Origin: Paraburkholderia sp. CNPSo 3274
GTDB taxonomy: Bacteria > Pseudomonadota > Gammaproteobacteria > Burkholderiales > Burkholderiaceae
Direction: 5' to 3'
Length of the DNA stretch: 64,000 nucleotides
NCBI RefSeq assembly: GCF_024206475.1
Contig: NZ_JAMBPR010000006.1
Span: 1 to 64,000 of the forward strand
Shown here: one piece after another, positions 37,428-45,481 of the stretch
Position numbering within the stretch: the first letter of the stretch is position 1
Layout of the letters: every line of letters begins with the position of its first letter
Translations under genes and position numbers: made by a program
Notes under the pieces: model-generated
Databases searched by the model: none
What the model was told of the DNA's origin: nothing
The model's input: only the letters and a program-made list of their open reading frames with translations

Positions 37428-37667
37428 ATGAAAGCTGATCACTTGATCGAAATGGCGAACCAGATAGGCATGTTCTTCGACTCGCTGCCCGATCGCGAGG
37501 AAGCGCTCACGGGCATCGCGGAGCACATCCGCAAGTTCTGGGAGCCGCGCATGCGCCGCACGCTGCTCGCGGCGCTCGATGGCGAAGGCGAGCAAGCGGG
37601 CTTCACGGAGATCGTGCTCGCCTCGCTCACGAAGCATCGCGAGGCGCTCGTTCCTGCGGCGGCTTGA
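37428..37667 (+). CDS. fdsD: NAD-linked formate dehydrogenase delta subunit
   Basis: The 79-residue product is the small delta subunit or assembly factor of the soluble formate dehydrogenase. It is mostly helical, with MKADHLIEMANQIGMFFDSLP and the conserved HIRKFWEPRMRRTLLAAL. It starts 4 bp after the fdsA stop with AAGG upstream, so it is surely cotranscribed. In Cupriavidus and Rhodobacter the FdhD-like chaperone gene fdsC lies between fdsA and fdsD; here it is missing. Confidence 0.93.
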   Translation: MKADHLIEMANQIGMFFDSLPDREEALTGIAEHIRKFWEPRMRRTLLAALDGEGEQAGFTEIVLASLTKHREALVPAAA

Positions 37668-37713
37668 GCCGGGCCAGCCCGCCCGTCACGTGAGACGCAT
37701 GGCGCCGCGCGGT

Positions 37714-39402
37714 TCAGACCGGCGGCGCCTGTCCAAAGCCCGCAGCCGCGTACCATGTCTCACAGTGGCGCAGCAGCGCATTGAGGTCCGACGCGGGACG
37801 CCCCCGCGCACCGATATAGCCGTCGGGCCGCATCAGATAAAACGCGGGCCGCGTGCGCCCGTACGATTCGCTTAGCGAGGCCGCGCCCTCGCCCGCCAGC
37901 GGCGTCTCGCCGTTGGCAAGCTCGGCGATCCACCAGACCCGCAGCGCCTGCGGAAACAACCGCTCGACGGCTTCGGCAAAACGCTTGAGCGCGGCGCTCA
38001 CTTCCGCGCCGTTTTTCGCCGCTGCAGCGTCGGCGTCGCCCTCCACCAGCAGGAACAACGAAAAGCACGCCGGGTCGTGCAGATCGAAGATGCGCCCCTT
38101 GCCCGGCGCCTTGCCTAGCGGACCGTCCACCACGCGCACGAATGCGTCCGGGGCGCGCTCGCCCGCGCGAGGGCCGCCGTCCAGCACGCGCTCGAGCGTA
38201 AGCGGACTACGGCGATACTGGATCGACAGCTCGCTCACCGCCTGGCGCGCCGCGTCGCGCAGCGGCCCGAGCGCGACGAGCGCCGGCATCACGCGCTCGC
38301 GCAGCAGCTTGAGCGGGCCGTGATCGGCCTCCACCAGTTGCGTCATGAAGCTCGTCTGCTGCAGCACGAGCCGCTCGATCGGATAACGCTCCGCGTGATA
38401 GGTATCGAGCAGGCGCTCGGGCGCGCCGCGCGCGTGCACGCGCGCGATCTTCCAGCCCAGATTGAAGGCTTCCTGGATGCCCGTGTTCAAGCCCTGCGCG
38501 CCTGCGGGGCTGTGCACGTGTGCGGCGTCTCCGGCAAAGAAGGTGCGCTCGACGCGCAGCTGCCGCACCATGCGGCTGTTTACGCTGAAGTACGAAGCCC
38601 AGCTCATGTCCGAGACGGACACCGGATGGTGCACGCGCTGCAGGATGATGTTGCGGCATTCCTCCAGCGTGGGCACGGGGATCGTGCCTTCGGGCGCGGC
38701 GGGCAGCATTGCCTTGTGATCGGCGATCAGGCGGTAACGGCCTTGGCCGAACGGAAAGAGCGCGGCGAGACCGTCGCCCGAGGCGAAGATGTGGAACTCG
38801 TCGTCGGACCAGGGTGTGCTCGCGCTCAGGTCCGCGAGCAGGAACGATTGCGCCATCGTCTCGCCGTCGAACTTCATGTCGAGTCGATGGCGCACGGTGC
38901 TATGCGCGCCGTCGGCGGCGATCACGTAAGCGCAGCGCACCGACTCGACGCGCCCGTCGGGGCGGCGCACTTCCGCGCTCGCGCCGGCCGAGCCCTGGGT
39001 GTACTCCAGCAGCTCGCAGCCGCGCTCGATCTCCACGCCGAGCGTCGCGAGATGCCCGCCGAGAATGCGTTCGGTAACGGTCTGTTCAATAAAGAGCAGA
39101 TAGGGATAGCGCGTGAAGAGCGGATCGAAGTCGAGCCGCGCGCGGCGCTGGCCGTTCGAATAGAGATTCGCAATATGCGCGCGGTGGCCGAGTTCGAGAA
39201 ACGGCTCGACGATACGATGCTGCTCGAACAGTTCGAGCGTGCGCGCCTGAATGCCGATCGCCCGCGAGTGGCGTCCGGGCTGCGGCGCACGATCGATCAG
39301 CCGCACCGGGATATGCGCGCGCGCAAGACTCATCGCGGCGGCGAGCCCGGTGGGTCCCGCGCCCACGATGAGCACGGGCGCGAGAGAAGAAGCCACGGCC
39401 AT
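37714..39402 (-). CDS. FAD-dependent aromatic-ring monooxygenase (PheA/TfdB/MhpA-like)
   Basis: The 562-residue flavoprotein hydroxylase uses NAD(P)H and oxygen. It has the FAD-binding GXGXXG in LIVGAGPTGLAAAMSLARA (about residues 12-30), the DG motif VIAADGAHSTVRH (about 162-174) and the GD motif FFAGDAAHVHSPAGAQG (about 285-301). A C-terminal thioredoxin-like domain typical of phenol and (hydroxyphenyl)propionate hydroxylases follows. The start at 39402 is supported by GGAGGT 6 nt upstream. No ring-cleavage or degradation genes are next to it, so its substrate is unknown. It converges with fdsD. Confidence 0.85.
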   Translation of the reverse strand: MAVASSLAPVLIVGAGPTGLAAAMSLARAHIPVRLIDRAPQPGRHSRAIGIQARTLELFEQHRIVEPFLELGHRAHIANLYSNGQRRARLDFDPLFTRYPYLLFIEQTVTERILGGHLATLGVEIERGCELLEYTQGSAGASAEVRRPDGRVESVRCAYVIAADGAHSTVRHRLDMKFDGETMAQSFLLADLSASTPWSDDEFHIFASGDGLAALFPFGQGRYRLIADHKAMLPAAPEGTIPVPTLEECRNIILQRVHHPVSVSDMSWASYFSVNSRMVRQLRVERTFFAGDAAHVHSPAGAQGLNTGIQEAFNLGWKIARVHARGAPERLLDTYHAERYPIERLVLQQTSFMTQLVEADHGPLKLLRERVMPALVALGPLRDAARQAVSELSIQYRRSPLTLERVLDGGPRAGERAPDAFVRVVDGPLGKAPGKGRIFDLHDPACFSLFLLVEGDADAAAAKNGAEVSAALKRFAEAVERLFPQALRVWWIAELANGETPLAGEGAASLSESYGRTRPAFYLMRPDGYIGARGRPASDLNALLRHCETWYAAAGFGQAPPV

Positions 39403-39522
39403 GCAGACCTCCATGCGCTCGACACGATACGTAGTGTATCGCCCGCGCCCCGGCCGGTCGCGCGGCAGCGCATCAAATGCGGTCTGAATGGCGCGAGAAG
39501 TCGCTGCGCGTATTGCCGCGCT

Positions 39523-40587
39523 TCAGTGTGCGTGCGGATGCCCGTACGCTTGCGTGTGCCTGTGCGCGCCGTCCGGCATGTCCAGCGCGCAGCGATGCTC
39601 GCTCGTGCCAAGGTCCACCTGCAACGTCACGTGCCGCATGCGGAAACGCACCTGCAGCGACTCGACCATCTGATCGAGCGCGGCGTCACCGGGGTGCCCC
39701 GCCGGCATCACGAGATGCGCGCTCAGCGCGCAGCCCGTGGTCGAGAGCGCCCAGACGTGGAGGTCATGCACGTCGACTACGCCCTCCTGCTGCGCGAGGA
39801 AGCTGCGCACGCGCACGATGTCGACGTTCTCGGGCACTGCGGCAAGGGCAAGCCGCACGGACTCGCGCAACAGCCCCCAGGTGCCGTACACAATCACGAG
39901 CACGACCGCGATAGACATGAGCGGGTCGATCCAGCTCCAGCCGGTCGCAAGAATCAGCAGACCGCTCACGGCCACGGCGGCGGAAACGCCGGCGTCGGCG
40001 GCCATGTGCAGGAAGGCGCCGCGAATGTTCAGGTCGTCCTTTTGCCCGCGCATGAAAAGCCAGGCCGAAAAACCGTTGATCACCATGCCGATGGTCGCCA
40101 CGACGAACACGTCGAAGCCCGCGACCGGCGCCGGATGGAACAGCCGGCCAAGCGCTTGCGCGAGGATCGCGCCACACGCGAGCAGGAGCAGCGCGGCGTT
40201 GGCGAGCGAGGCGAGAATCGACGAGCTGCCGAACCCGAACGTGAAGCGCGCCGACGGACGGCGTGTTGCGAGCCACGCGGCACCCCAGGCGAGCAGCAGG
40301 CCCAGCACATCGGAGAGATTGTGGCCGGCGTCGGCGAGCAGCGCGGTGGAATGCGCCAGCACGCCGTACACCGTCTGCACGACGACGATGATGACGTTCA
40401 GCGCGACGGCGATGGCGAACGCGCGGCCGTGCCCCGCGACGCCCGCGTGATGATGGTGATGGTGGCCGTGCGCGTGACCATGCCCGTGCTGCGCGTGGGC
40501 GTCGTGCGCATGGCCGTGGTCGTGCTCGCCCTCGCGCTTCCCGGCGCCTTCGGCGTCATGCGCGTGTTCGTGATCCGCTGCGCTCAT
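39523..40587 (-). CDS. Cation diffusion facilitator (CDF) metal efflux transporter, DmeF-like
   Basis: CDF proteins export divalent metals such as Zn, Co or Ni in exchange for protons. The 354-residue product has a very His-rich N-terminus (about residues 5-52, including a run of six His) and six predicted membrane helices. The metal-site motif HxxxD in LLADAGHNLSDVLGLLLAWG and its partner HMAADAGVSAAVA are both present. The C-terminus is a cytoplasmic ferredoxin-like domain ending in another His-rich stretch. It overlaps the upstream arsR-family gene as ATGA, with AGGAGGG upstream. The metal is not certain. Confidence 0.92.
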   Translation of the reverse strand: MSAADHEHAHDAEGAGKREGEHDHGHAHDAHAQHGHGHAHGHHHHHHAGVAGHGRAFAIAVALNVIIVVVQTVYGVLAHSTALLADAGHNLSDVLGLLLAWGAAWLATRRPSARFTFGFGSSSILASLANAALLLLACGAILAQALGRLFHPAPVAGFDVFVVATIGMVINGFSAWLFMRGQKDDLNIRGAFLHMAADAGVSAAVAVSGLLILATGWSWIDPLMSIAVVLVIVYGTWGLLRESVRLALAAVPENVDIVRVRSFLAQQEGVVDVHDLHVWALSTTGCALSAHLVMPAGHPGDAALDQMVESLQVRFRMRHVTLQVDLGTSEHRCALDMPDGAHRHTQAYGHPHAH

Positions 40588-40904
40588 GCGCCCTCCTGCC
40601 ATTGCGCCGAGGGCTCGGCCACGTGTTCGAGCATGCCGGCGATCATCGCGCTGATATGCGCGTCCGCGGCCGCGTAGAACACCTGCTTGCCCTCGCGCTC
40701 GGCGCGCACAACGCGCGCGGCGCGCAAAAGCCGCAGATGGTGACTCACCAGTGACGGCGACAAACCGAGCGCATCGGCAATCGCCCCCACGGCGATCCGG
40801 TCCTGAACACAGGCGAGCACGATACGCAGGCGCGTGGCGTCGCCGAGCAGACGGAAGAGGTCGGCGAGCGGTACGACTCGCTCGTCATCGGAAACTGGGG
40901 TCAT
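40584..40904 (-). CDS. ArsR/SmtB-family metal-responsive repressor
   Basis: The 106-residue winged-helix protein has the ArsR core LFRLLGDATRLRIVLACVQ and the recognition helix GLSPSLVSHHLRLLRAARVVRAEREGKQVFYA. No CxC sensor is present in helix 3. The C-terminal helix (AADAHISAMIAGMLEH) contains Asp and His residues at positions that form the alpha-5 zinc or cobalt site in SmtB/CzrA proteins. The start is set at MTPVSDDER (40904), because an upstream in-frame ATG at 40937 lies inside the palindromic operator. It is cotranscribed with the CDF exporter and likely represses both until metal binds. Confidence 0.88.
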   Translation of the reverse strand: MTPVSDDERVVPLADLFRLLGDATRLRIVLACVQDRIAVGAIADALGLSPSLVSHHLRLLRAARVVRAEREGKQVFYAAADAHISAMIAGMLEHVAEPSAQWQEGA

Positions 40905-40918
40905 GAATACACACAATA

Positions 40919-40940
40919 CATATGAATAGGTGTTCATATG
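40919..40940. promoter_or_regulatory. ArsR/SmtB-type operator
   Basis: A perfect palindrome with 8-bp arms CATATGAA and TTCATATG around a 6-bp centre lies just upstream of the arsR-CDF pair. It fits the TGAA-N6-TTCA pattern of SmtB/CzrA operators and is AT-rich in a GC-rich genome. It also lies upstream of the divergent TPR gene. Confidence 0.8.
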
Positions 40941-41057
40941 TTAGTTCAGCAACGGATTCCGGTCAACTTTCGATCGACATTCGGCCAACTTCGGGAACGG
41001 GTCCGCGAGTATGGGAAAATGCCGCCTTTGTGTCTCGATCGTTTTGCTTCTTCTGCC

Positions 41058-42995
41058 ATGGAACAGCTTTTTGTCCGCGCGTACGCCGCACATCGCGACG
41101 GCCGGCTGGACGACGCCGAGCGCGACTACCGCGCGACGCTCGCCGCCGATCCCGTGCACGTCGATGCGCTGCATCTGCTCGGCGTGCTACGGCATCAGCG
41201 AGGCCAGCACGCCGAAGCCGCGGACCTCGTGCGCCGCGCGGTCGCTTTGCGCCCCGACGACGCCGCTCTCCAGCTGAACCTCGGCAACGCGCTGAAGGCG
41301 CTCGGCGAACTGGAAGGCGCGATCGAGCGCTTTCGCAACGCGCTCACGCTCGCGCCCGCCTTTGCCCTCGCGCATTACAACCTCGGCAACGCCTATGCGG
41401 TGATCGGCCGGCACGAGGACGCGATGTACGCGTTCGGACAGGCCGTGCGCCTGCAGCCCGGCGACGCCTCGTCGCACAACAATCTCGGCAACGCGCTGCA
41501 CGCGCTCGGCCGCCATGCCGAAGCCGCCGACTCGTTTCACCGCGCGCTGAAGATCCGCCCGGGCCACGCAGGGGCGCACAACAACCTCGGCATGTCGCTC
41601 AACGCGCTTGGCGACAGCGCGAGCGCGGTCGAACATTTCCAGAAGGCGCTGCGCGTGCAGCCGCGCTTCGTCGCCGCGCATTTCAATCTTGCGAATACGC
41701 TCGATGCGACCGGCCATCACGGCGAAGCCGTGGCCGCCTTCGAAACGGCGCTTTCGCTGCAGCCGCATCTCGCGCCGGCCCTCTTCGGGCTCGGCAACGC
41801 GCTTGTCGCGCTCGGCCGCCACGACAAAGCCATCGGACCCTACGAGCGTGCGATCGGCTTCGACCCGAAGTTCGCCCTCGCGTGGCTCGCGCTCGGCGCG
41901 GCGCATCACGCGCTCGGCCGGCATGCGGCCGCGCTGCGCGCCTTCGACGAGGCGCTGCGCGTGCGGCCGGACCTGGCCGCCGCGCATTTGAATCGCGCGC
42001 TCACGTGGCTCACGCTCGGTGACCTCCGGCGCGGACTGCCCGAGTACGAATGGCGGCTCGATCCGGCCGCACGCGACGACGCGCACGCCAACGCACCGCG
42101 AGGTGCAGGCTACGCCGCGCCCCCGCAGGGGCAGGCACAGATTGCGCCGCGCACGACGCAAAGCACGCTGCCACGCTGGCACGGCGAGGCTCTGAACGGC
42201 CGCACGCTGCTGATCGAGGCCGAACAGGGTTTCGGCGACACGCTGCAGTTCGTGCGCTTCGTGCCGCAAGTCGTGGCCACGGCACAGAAAACCAACGCGC
42301 GCGTCGTGCTCGAAGTGCAGCGCGCACTCGTGCCGCTCATCGCGCCCGCGGCCGAAGCCTGGCGCGTCACGCTCGTCGAGCAGGGCGCGCCTCGGCCCGC
42401 CGCCGACCTGCACTGCCCGCTCCTCTCGCTGCCGCTCGCGCTCGGCACGAGCATCGAGACACTGCCCGCGCGCACGCCCTACCTCAACGCCAGTGCTACC
42501 TACGGGCGCAAGTGGCGCGGCTCGCTGGGCGGCCAGGCGCGCCGCAAGATCGGCCTCGCGTGGTCCGGACGCATCCAGAAGCACGAGAATCGCGCGATTG
42601 CGCTCGCCGCGCTCGAACCGCTCTTCGCGCTCGACGGTATCGACTGGATCGTCCTGCAACCTGAACTCAGTGCCGAGGAACACACTGCACTCGACGCGCA
42701 TCCACGGGCGCGCGCGATCCACCGACTTGGCGGCAAACTGCAGGATTTCGCGGATACCGCCGCCGTGATCGAACGTCTGGACGGTGTCGTGTCGATCGAT
42801 ACCTCGATCGCCCACCTCGCGGGCGCGCTTGGCGCGAAACTCTGGGTCATGCTGCCGTTCGCCGCGGACTGGCGCTGGTTTGCGGGCACCGACGAAAGCC
42901 CCTGGTACCCGCGCGCTCGGCTCGTGCGTCAGCCGCGCCCGCATGCATGGGCGGAAGTCGTGGAAACGGTCGCGCGCGAGTTGCGCGACGCGTAA
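41058..42995 (+). CDS. TPR protein with glycosyltransferase-like C-terminal domain
   Basis: The 645-residue protein has about ten tandem TPR units (about residues 5-340) with repeated ALGRHAEAADSFHRALKIRP-like sequence. A C-terminal Rossmann-type domain (about residues 370-640) resembles GT9/GT41-like bacterial TPR glycosyltransferases, with LIEAEQGFGDTLQFVRFVP, KIGLAWSGRIQKHENRAI and VVSIDTSIAHLAGALGAKLWVMLP. It may glycosylate a protein or carbohydrate, but the acceptor is unknown. The start is uncertain: ATGs at 40938 and 41019 are in frame, and none has a good ribosome site. A bidirectional terminator follows. Confidence 0.82.
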   Translation: MEQLFVRAYAAHRDGRLDDAERDYRATLAADPVHVDALHLLGVLRHQRGQHAEAADLVRRAVALRPDDAALQLNLGNALKALGELEGAIERFRNALTLAPAFALAHYNLGNAYAVIGRHEDAMYAFGQAVRLQPGDASSHNNLGNALHALGRHAEAADSFHRALKIRPGHAGAHNNLGMSLNALGDSASAVEHFQKALRVQPRFVAAHFNLANTLDATGHHGEAVAAFETALSLQPHLAPALFGLGNALVALGRHDKAIGPYERAIGFDPKFALAWLALGAAHHALGRHAAALRAFDEALRVRPDLAAAHLNRALTWLTLGDLRRGLPEYEWRLDPAARDDAHANAPRGAGYAAPPQGQAQIAPRTTQSTLPRWHGEALNGRTLLIEAEQGFGDTLQFVRFVPQVVATAQKTNARVVLEVQRALVPLIAPAAEAWRVTLVEQGAPRPAADLHCPLLSLPLALGTSIETLPARTPYLNASATYGRKWRGSLGGQARRKIGLAWSGRIQKHENRAIALAALEPLFALDGIDWIVLQPELSAEEHTALDAHPRARAIHRLGGKLQDFADTAAVIERLDGVVSIDTSIAHLAGALGAKLWVMLPFAADWRWFAGTDESPWYPRARLVRQPRPHAWAEVVETVARELRDA

Positions 42996-43005
42996 GCGGC
43001 ACAAT

Positions 43006-43037
43006 GAAAAACGGGGCGCCTGAGCGCCCCGTTTTTC
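43006..43037. terminator. Bidirectional terminator between the TPR gene and the MFS gene
   Basis: A 9-bp perfect stem ACGGGGCGC/GCGCCCCGT with a CTGA loop is flanked by five A and five T. It can end both convergent genes. Confidence 0.93.
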
Positions 43038-43083
43038 ATTGCTTTCGCCGCGAGATGGCCGGATCAATCGATCGATCCGCCGG

Positions 43084-44379
43084 TCAAGCCGCCCTGTACT
43101 GATTGCGCGCTTCCGGCGTGCGATAGAGCACGAGCGTCGCAATAAGGCCGCACACGCCCGCGACGCCCATCCACGCCCCCGGCGCAGCCTTGTTGCCACT
43201 CACGTGGATGAGGTACGTCGAGATCGCCGGCGTGAAACCGCCAATCGTCGTCGCGAGGCTGTAGGCAAGCGAGAAGCCGGCTGTGCGCACGTCGGCGGGC
43301 ATGACTTCGGTGAGCGCCACGACCATCGCGCCGTTGTAGCAGGCATAGAGGAACGACAGCCACAGTTCGACCGTGAGCAGGCGGCCGAACGACGGTTCCG
43401 TCACGAGCCACTGCACCGTGGGATACGCGGTGAGGATCGTGAGCACGGAGAAGGTGATCAGCATCGGGCGGCGGCCCACACGGTCCGAAAACGCGCCGGA
43501 AACCGGCAGCCAGAAGAGGTTCGACAAGCCGATGCAAACCGTCACGAGCAGCGTGTCGATTTCGTTCAACCTGAGCACTTCCTTACCGAAGGTCGGCGTG
43601 TAGGCGGTGATGAGGTAGAACGATACGGTGGTCATGATGACCATGCCCATACCGGCGATCACGACACCCCAGTTCTGCACCATCGACGCCATGATTTCGC
43701 CCATCGACGGACGATGCTTCTTCCTCGCGAACTCCGCCGTTTCCTGGAGCGAGCGGCGAATGATGAACAGGAACGGCACGATCAGGCAGCCGATGAGGAA
43801 CGGCACGCGCCAGCCCCAGGCCGTCATATGCTCGACGGGCAGCAGGCGATGCAGCACCACCCCCAGGAGCGCGGCAAACACCACGGCGACCTGCTGGCTG
43901 CCCGACTGCCACGAGACGTAGAAGCCCTTGTTGCCCTTGGTCGCGATCTCGGAGAGATAGACCGAGACGCCGCCCAGTTCCACCCCCGCCGAGAAGCCCT
44001 GCAGCAGGCGCCCCAGCAGCACGAGAGCCGGCGCGAGTATGCCGATGGTCGCGTAACCTGGCACGACGGCGACCGCGAGCGTGCCGAACGCCATCAGGCC
44101 GAGCGTGAGCATGAGGCCCTTGCGGCGGCCGTGATGGTCGATGTATGCGCCGAGGATGATGGCGCCGAGCGGACGCACCAGGAAGCCTGCGCCGAACACG
44201 GACAACGTAAGCATCAGCGAAGCGAACGCATTGTCGCTCGGGAAGTAGGTCCGGGCGATCGCCGAAGCGTAGTAGCCGTAGACCATGAAATCGTACATTT
44301 CCAGGAAGTTGCCGCTGACGACGCGGAAAACGGTCCGGAATTTTGATTCGCTTGGGGATGCGTGGGACGCGGTAGACAT
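43084..44379 (-). CDS. MFS proton symporter of the citrate/tricarballylate (MHS) type
   Basis: The 431-residue protein has twelve predicted membrane helices and strong by-eye similarity to enterobacterial CitA/TcuC along its length. Shared stretches include [71 protein letters not shown], and [13 protein letters not shown] with the second GRR loop. It probably imports citrate, tricarballylate or a related tricarboxylate with protons. The start at [13 protein letters not shown] (44379) gives the normal length. No tricarboxylate-degradation genes are adjacent. Confidence 0.88.
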   Translation of the reverse strand: MSTASHASPSESKFRTVFRVVSGNFLEMYDFMVYGYYASAIARTYFPSDNAFASLMLTLSVFGAGFLVRPLGAIILGAYIDHHGRRKGLMLTLGLMAFGTLAVAVVPGYATIGILAPALVLLGRLLQGFSAGVELGGVSVYLSEIATKGNKGFYVSWQSGSQQVAVVFAALLGVVLHRLLPVEHMTAWGWRVPFLIGCLIVPFLFIIRRSLQETAEFARKKHRPSMGEIMASMVQNWGVVIAGMGMVIMTTVSFYLITAYTPTFGKEVLRLNEIDTLLVTVCIGLSNLFWLPVSGAFSDRVGRRPMLITFSVLTILTAYPTVQWLVTEPSFGRLLTVELWLSFLYACYNGAMVVALTEVMPADVRTAGFSLAYSLATTIGGFTPAISTYLIHVSGNKAAPGAWMGVAGVCGLIATLVLYRTPEARNQYRAA

Positions 44380-44711
44380 GACATTCTCTGAAGAGACTGT
44401 CCGGGAAACCTGAGCGGCTCGCGGGACAGTGAAAGACAATCACTCGCGGTAAAGCGAGGGTCGCGCGGGCATTTTATTGTGCGGTACGCGGCGGGAGTCA
44501 GATATTCAGGCATTTCCTTAAAAGAGGCTAGCAAAAAGCATCAATACATGCCAATTCTTCCATTTTTGTTACGATAACAATTCACAATTCTTTCATGATT
44601 GGCGAGCCCGCCGCGAGCGTCCTCGAATGGGGCAAAATACCTTGCAGCAGGGCTCGGCGCGCGGCCCCCGACGCGCGCCCTGATCCGGACGCCCACACGT
44701 CCTCCATCCGC
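44380..44711. other. Divergent intergenic region between the MFS and GNAT genes
   Basis: This 332-bp gap is AT-rich between about 44520 and 44600 and contains a perfect 15-bp inverted repeat TTGTTA-CGA-TAACAA (44567-44581). The rest is GC-rich and noncoding as far as I can see. It presumably carries both promoters. Confidence 0.5.
44567..44581. promoter_or_regulatory. Palindromic operator candidate
   Basis: The 6-bp arms TTGTTA and TAACAA flank a 3-bp centre in an AT-rich patch between divergent genes. It resembles operators of LacI- or GntR-class regulators. The cognate regulator is not in this window. Confidence 0.4.
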
Positions 44712-45242
44712 ATGACCGAAATCCCAGCCCTCACGCTGCGCCCGGCCACCGTCGCCGATGCTCCCTTGCTCGCCGCCATGCACGCCGCAAGCTGGCAGGC
44801 CACGTATCGCGCGCTGCTGCCCGCCGCGTTTCTCGAACGCGAAGTCGACGCCGAGCGCGCGGCTTACTGGCGTGCGCGCATGGAGGCGCCAGGCGGCGAA
44901 CGGCGGCTCGTTCTGATCGCCGAGCTTGCATCGGGTGCGGCCGTGGGCTTCGTGTGCGTCGAGCGCCAGCCGGGCTCCCCTTGGGGCGTGTTGCTCGACA
45001 ATCTTCATGCGCTACCGGCGCATCAGGGCACCGGCGTCGGCAAGCGGCTCATGCGTGCCGCGCAGGACTGGGCGCGCGCCCAGGGCGAGACGCAGCTCTA
45101 TCTGTATGTGCTCGACGGCAACACGCCCGCGATAGCGTTCTACGAGCGCCAGGGCTGGACCTATTCAGGCTCGGAGCCCGACCGCATGGGCGGCATCGAC
45201 ATTACGGCACTGCGTTACGTGTACCGGCTCGACGGCGAGTGA
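44712..45242 (+). CDS. GNAT-family N-acetyltransferase
   Basis: The 176-residue protein has the acetyl-CoA-binding motif A in LHALPAHQGTGVGKRLMRAAQDWARAQG (Q/RxxGxG/A as QGTGVG). The C-terminal motif B is LYVLDGNTPAIAFYERQGW. The N-terminus ALTLRPATVADAPLLAAMHAASWQATY is typical of small-molecule or protein acetyltransferases such as RimI-like or PhiNOX-type members. The start at 44712 is preferred because the longer upstream frame is Arg/Pro-rich. The substrate is unknown, and neighbours give no clue. Confidence 0.87.
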   Translation: MTEIPALTLRPATVADAPLLAAMHAASWQATYRALLPAAFLEREVDAERAAYWRARMEAPGGERRLVLIAELASGAAVGFVCVERQPGSPWGVLLDNLHALPAHQGTGVGKRLMRAAQDWARAQGETQLYLYVLDGNTPAIAFYERQGWTYSGSEPDRMGGIDITALRYVYRLDGE

Positions 45243-45481
45243 AGCTCGCTCCATACGCAGCACAAAGAGCCCAGGCTTTTAAGACCTTCCGATGGAACCG
45301 CGAAATCGTGACGGTCATGATCAGCGGCATCCCTTTAATTAGATGCGCCGCAGGCGACCCATCAACACGCGCCGTCGATGAGGACTCCGACGAAGGAGAC
45401 CGAAATGTAAACGCCGCGCGCAGGTTGCGCGCGGCCAGGACGGGGTTCGTGCGATTCGTTGTGATCGCCCGTGGTTTGCGA

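Noticed and set aside
31180..37667. NADH dehydrogenase (complex I) genes
   Set aside because: The NuoE/F/G-like subunits are fused to a formate dehydrogenase catalytic domain with the Mo-ligand Cys-His pair, and an fdsD follows, so this is formate dehydrogenase.
38320..40677. A 785-codon plus-strand open frame
   Set aside because: It crosses the antisense of two unrelated genes (FAD monooxygenase and CDF exporter) and their gap, which a real gene would not do here.
40938..41057. Longer N-terminus for the TPR protein starting at 40938
   Set aside because: The ATG lies at the edge of the ArsR-type operator and the added residues are not TPR-like. It is kept as an alternative only.
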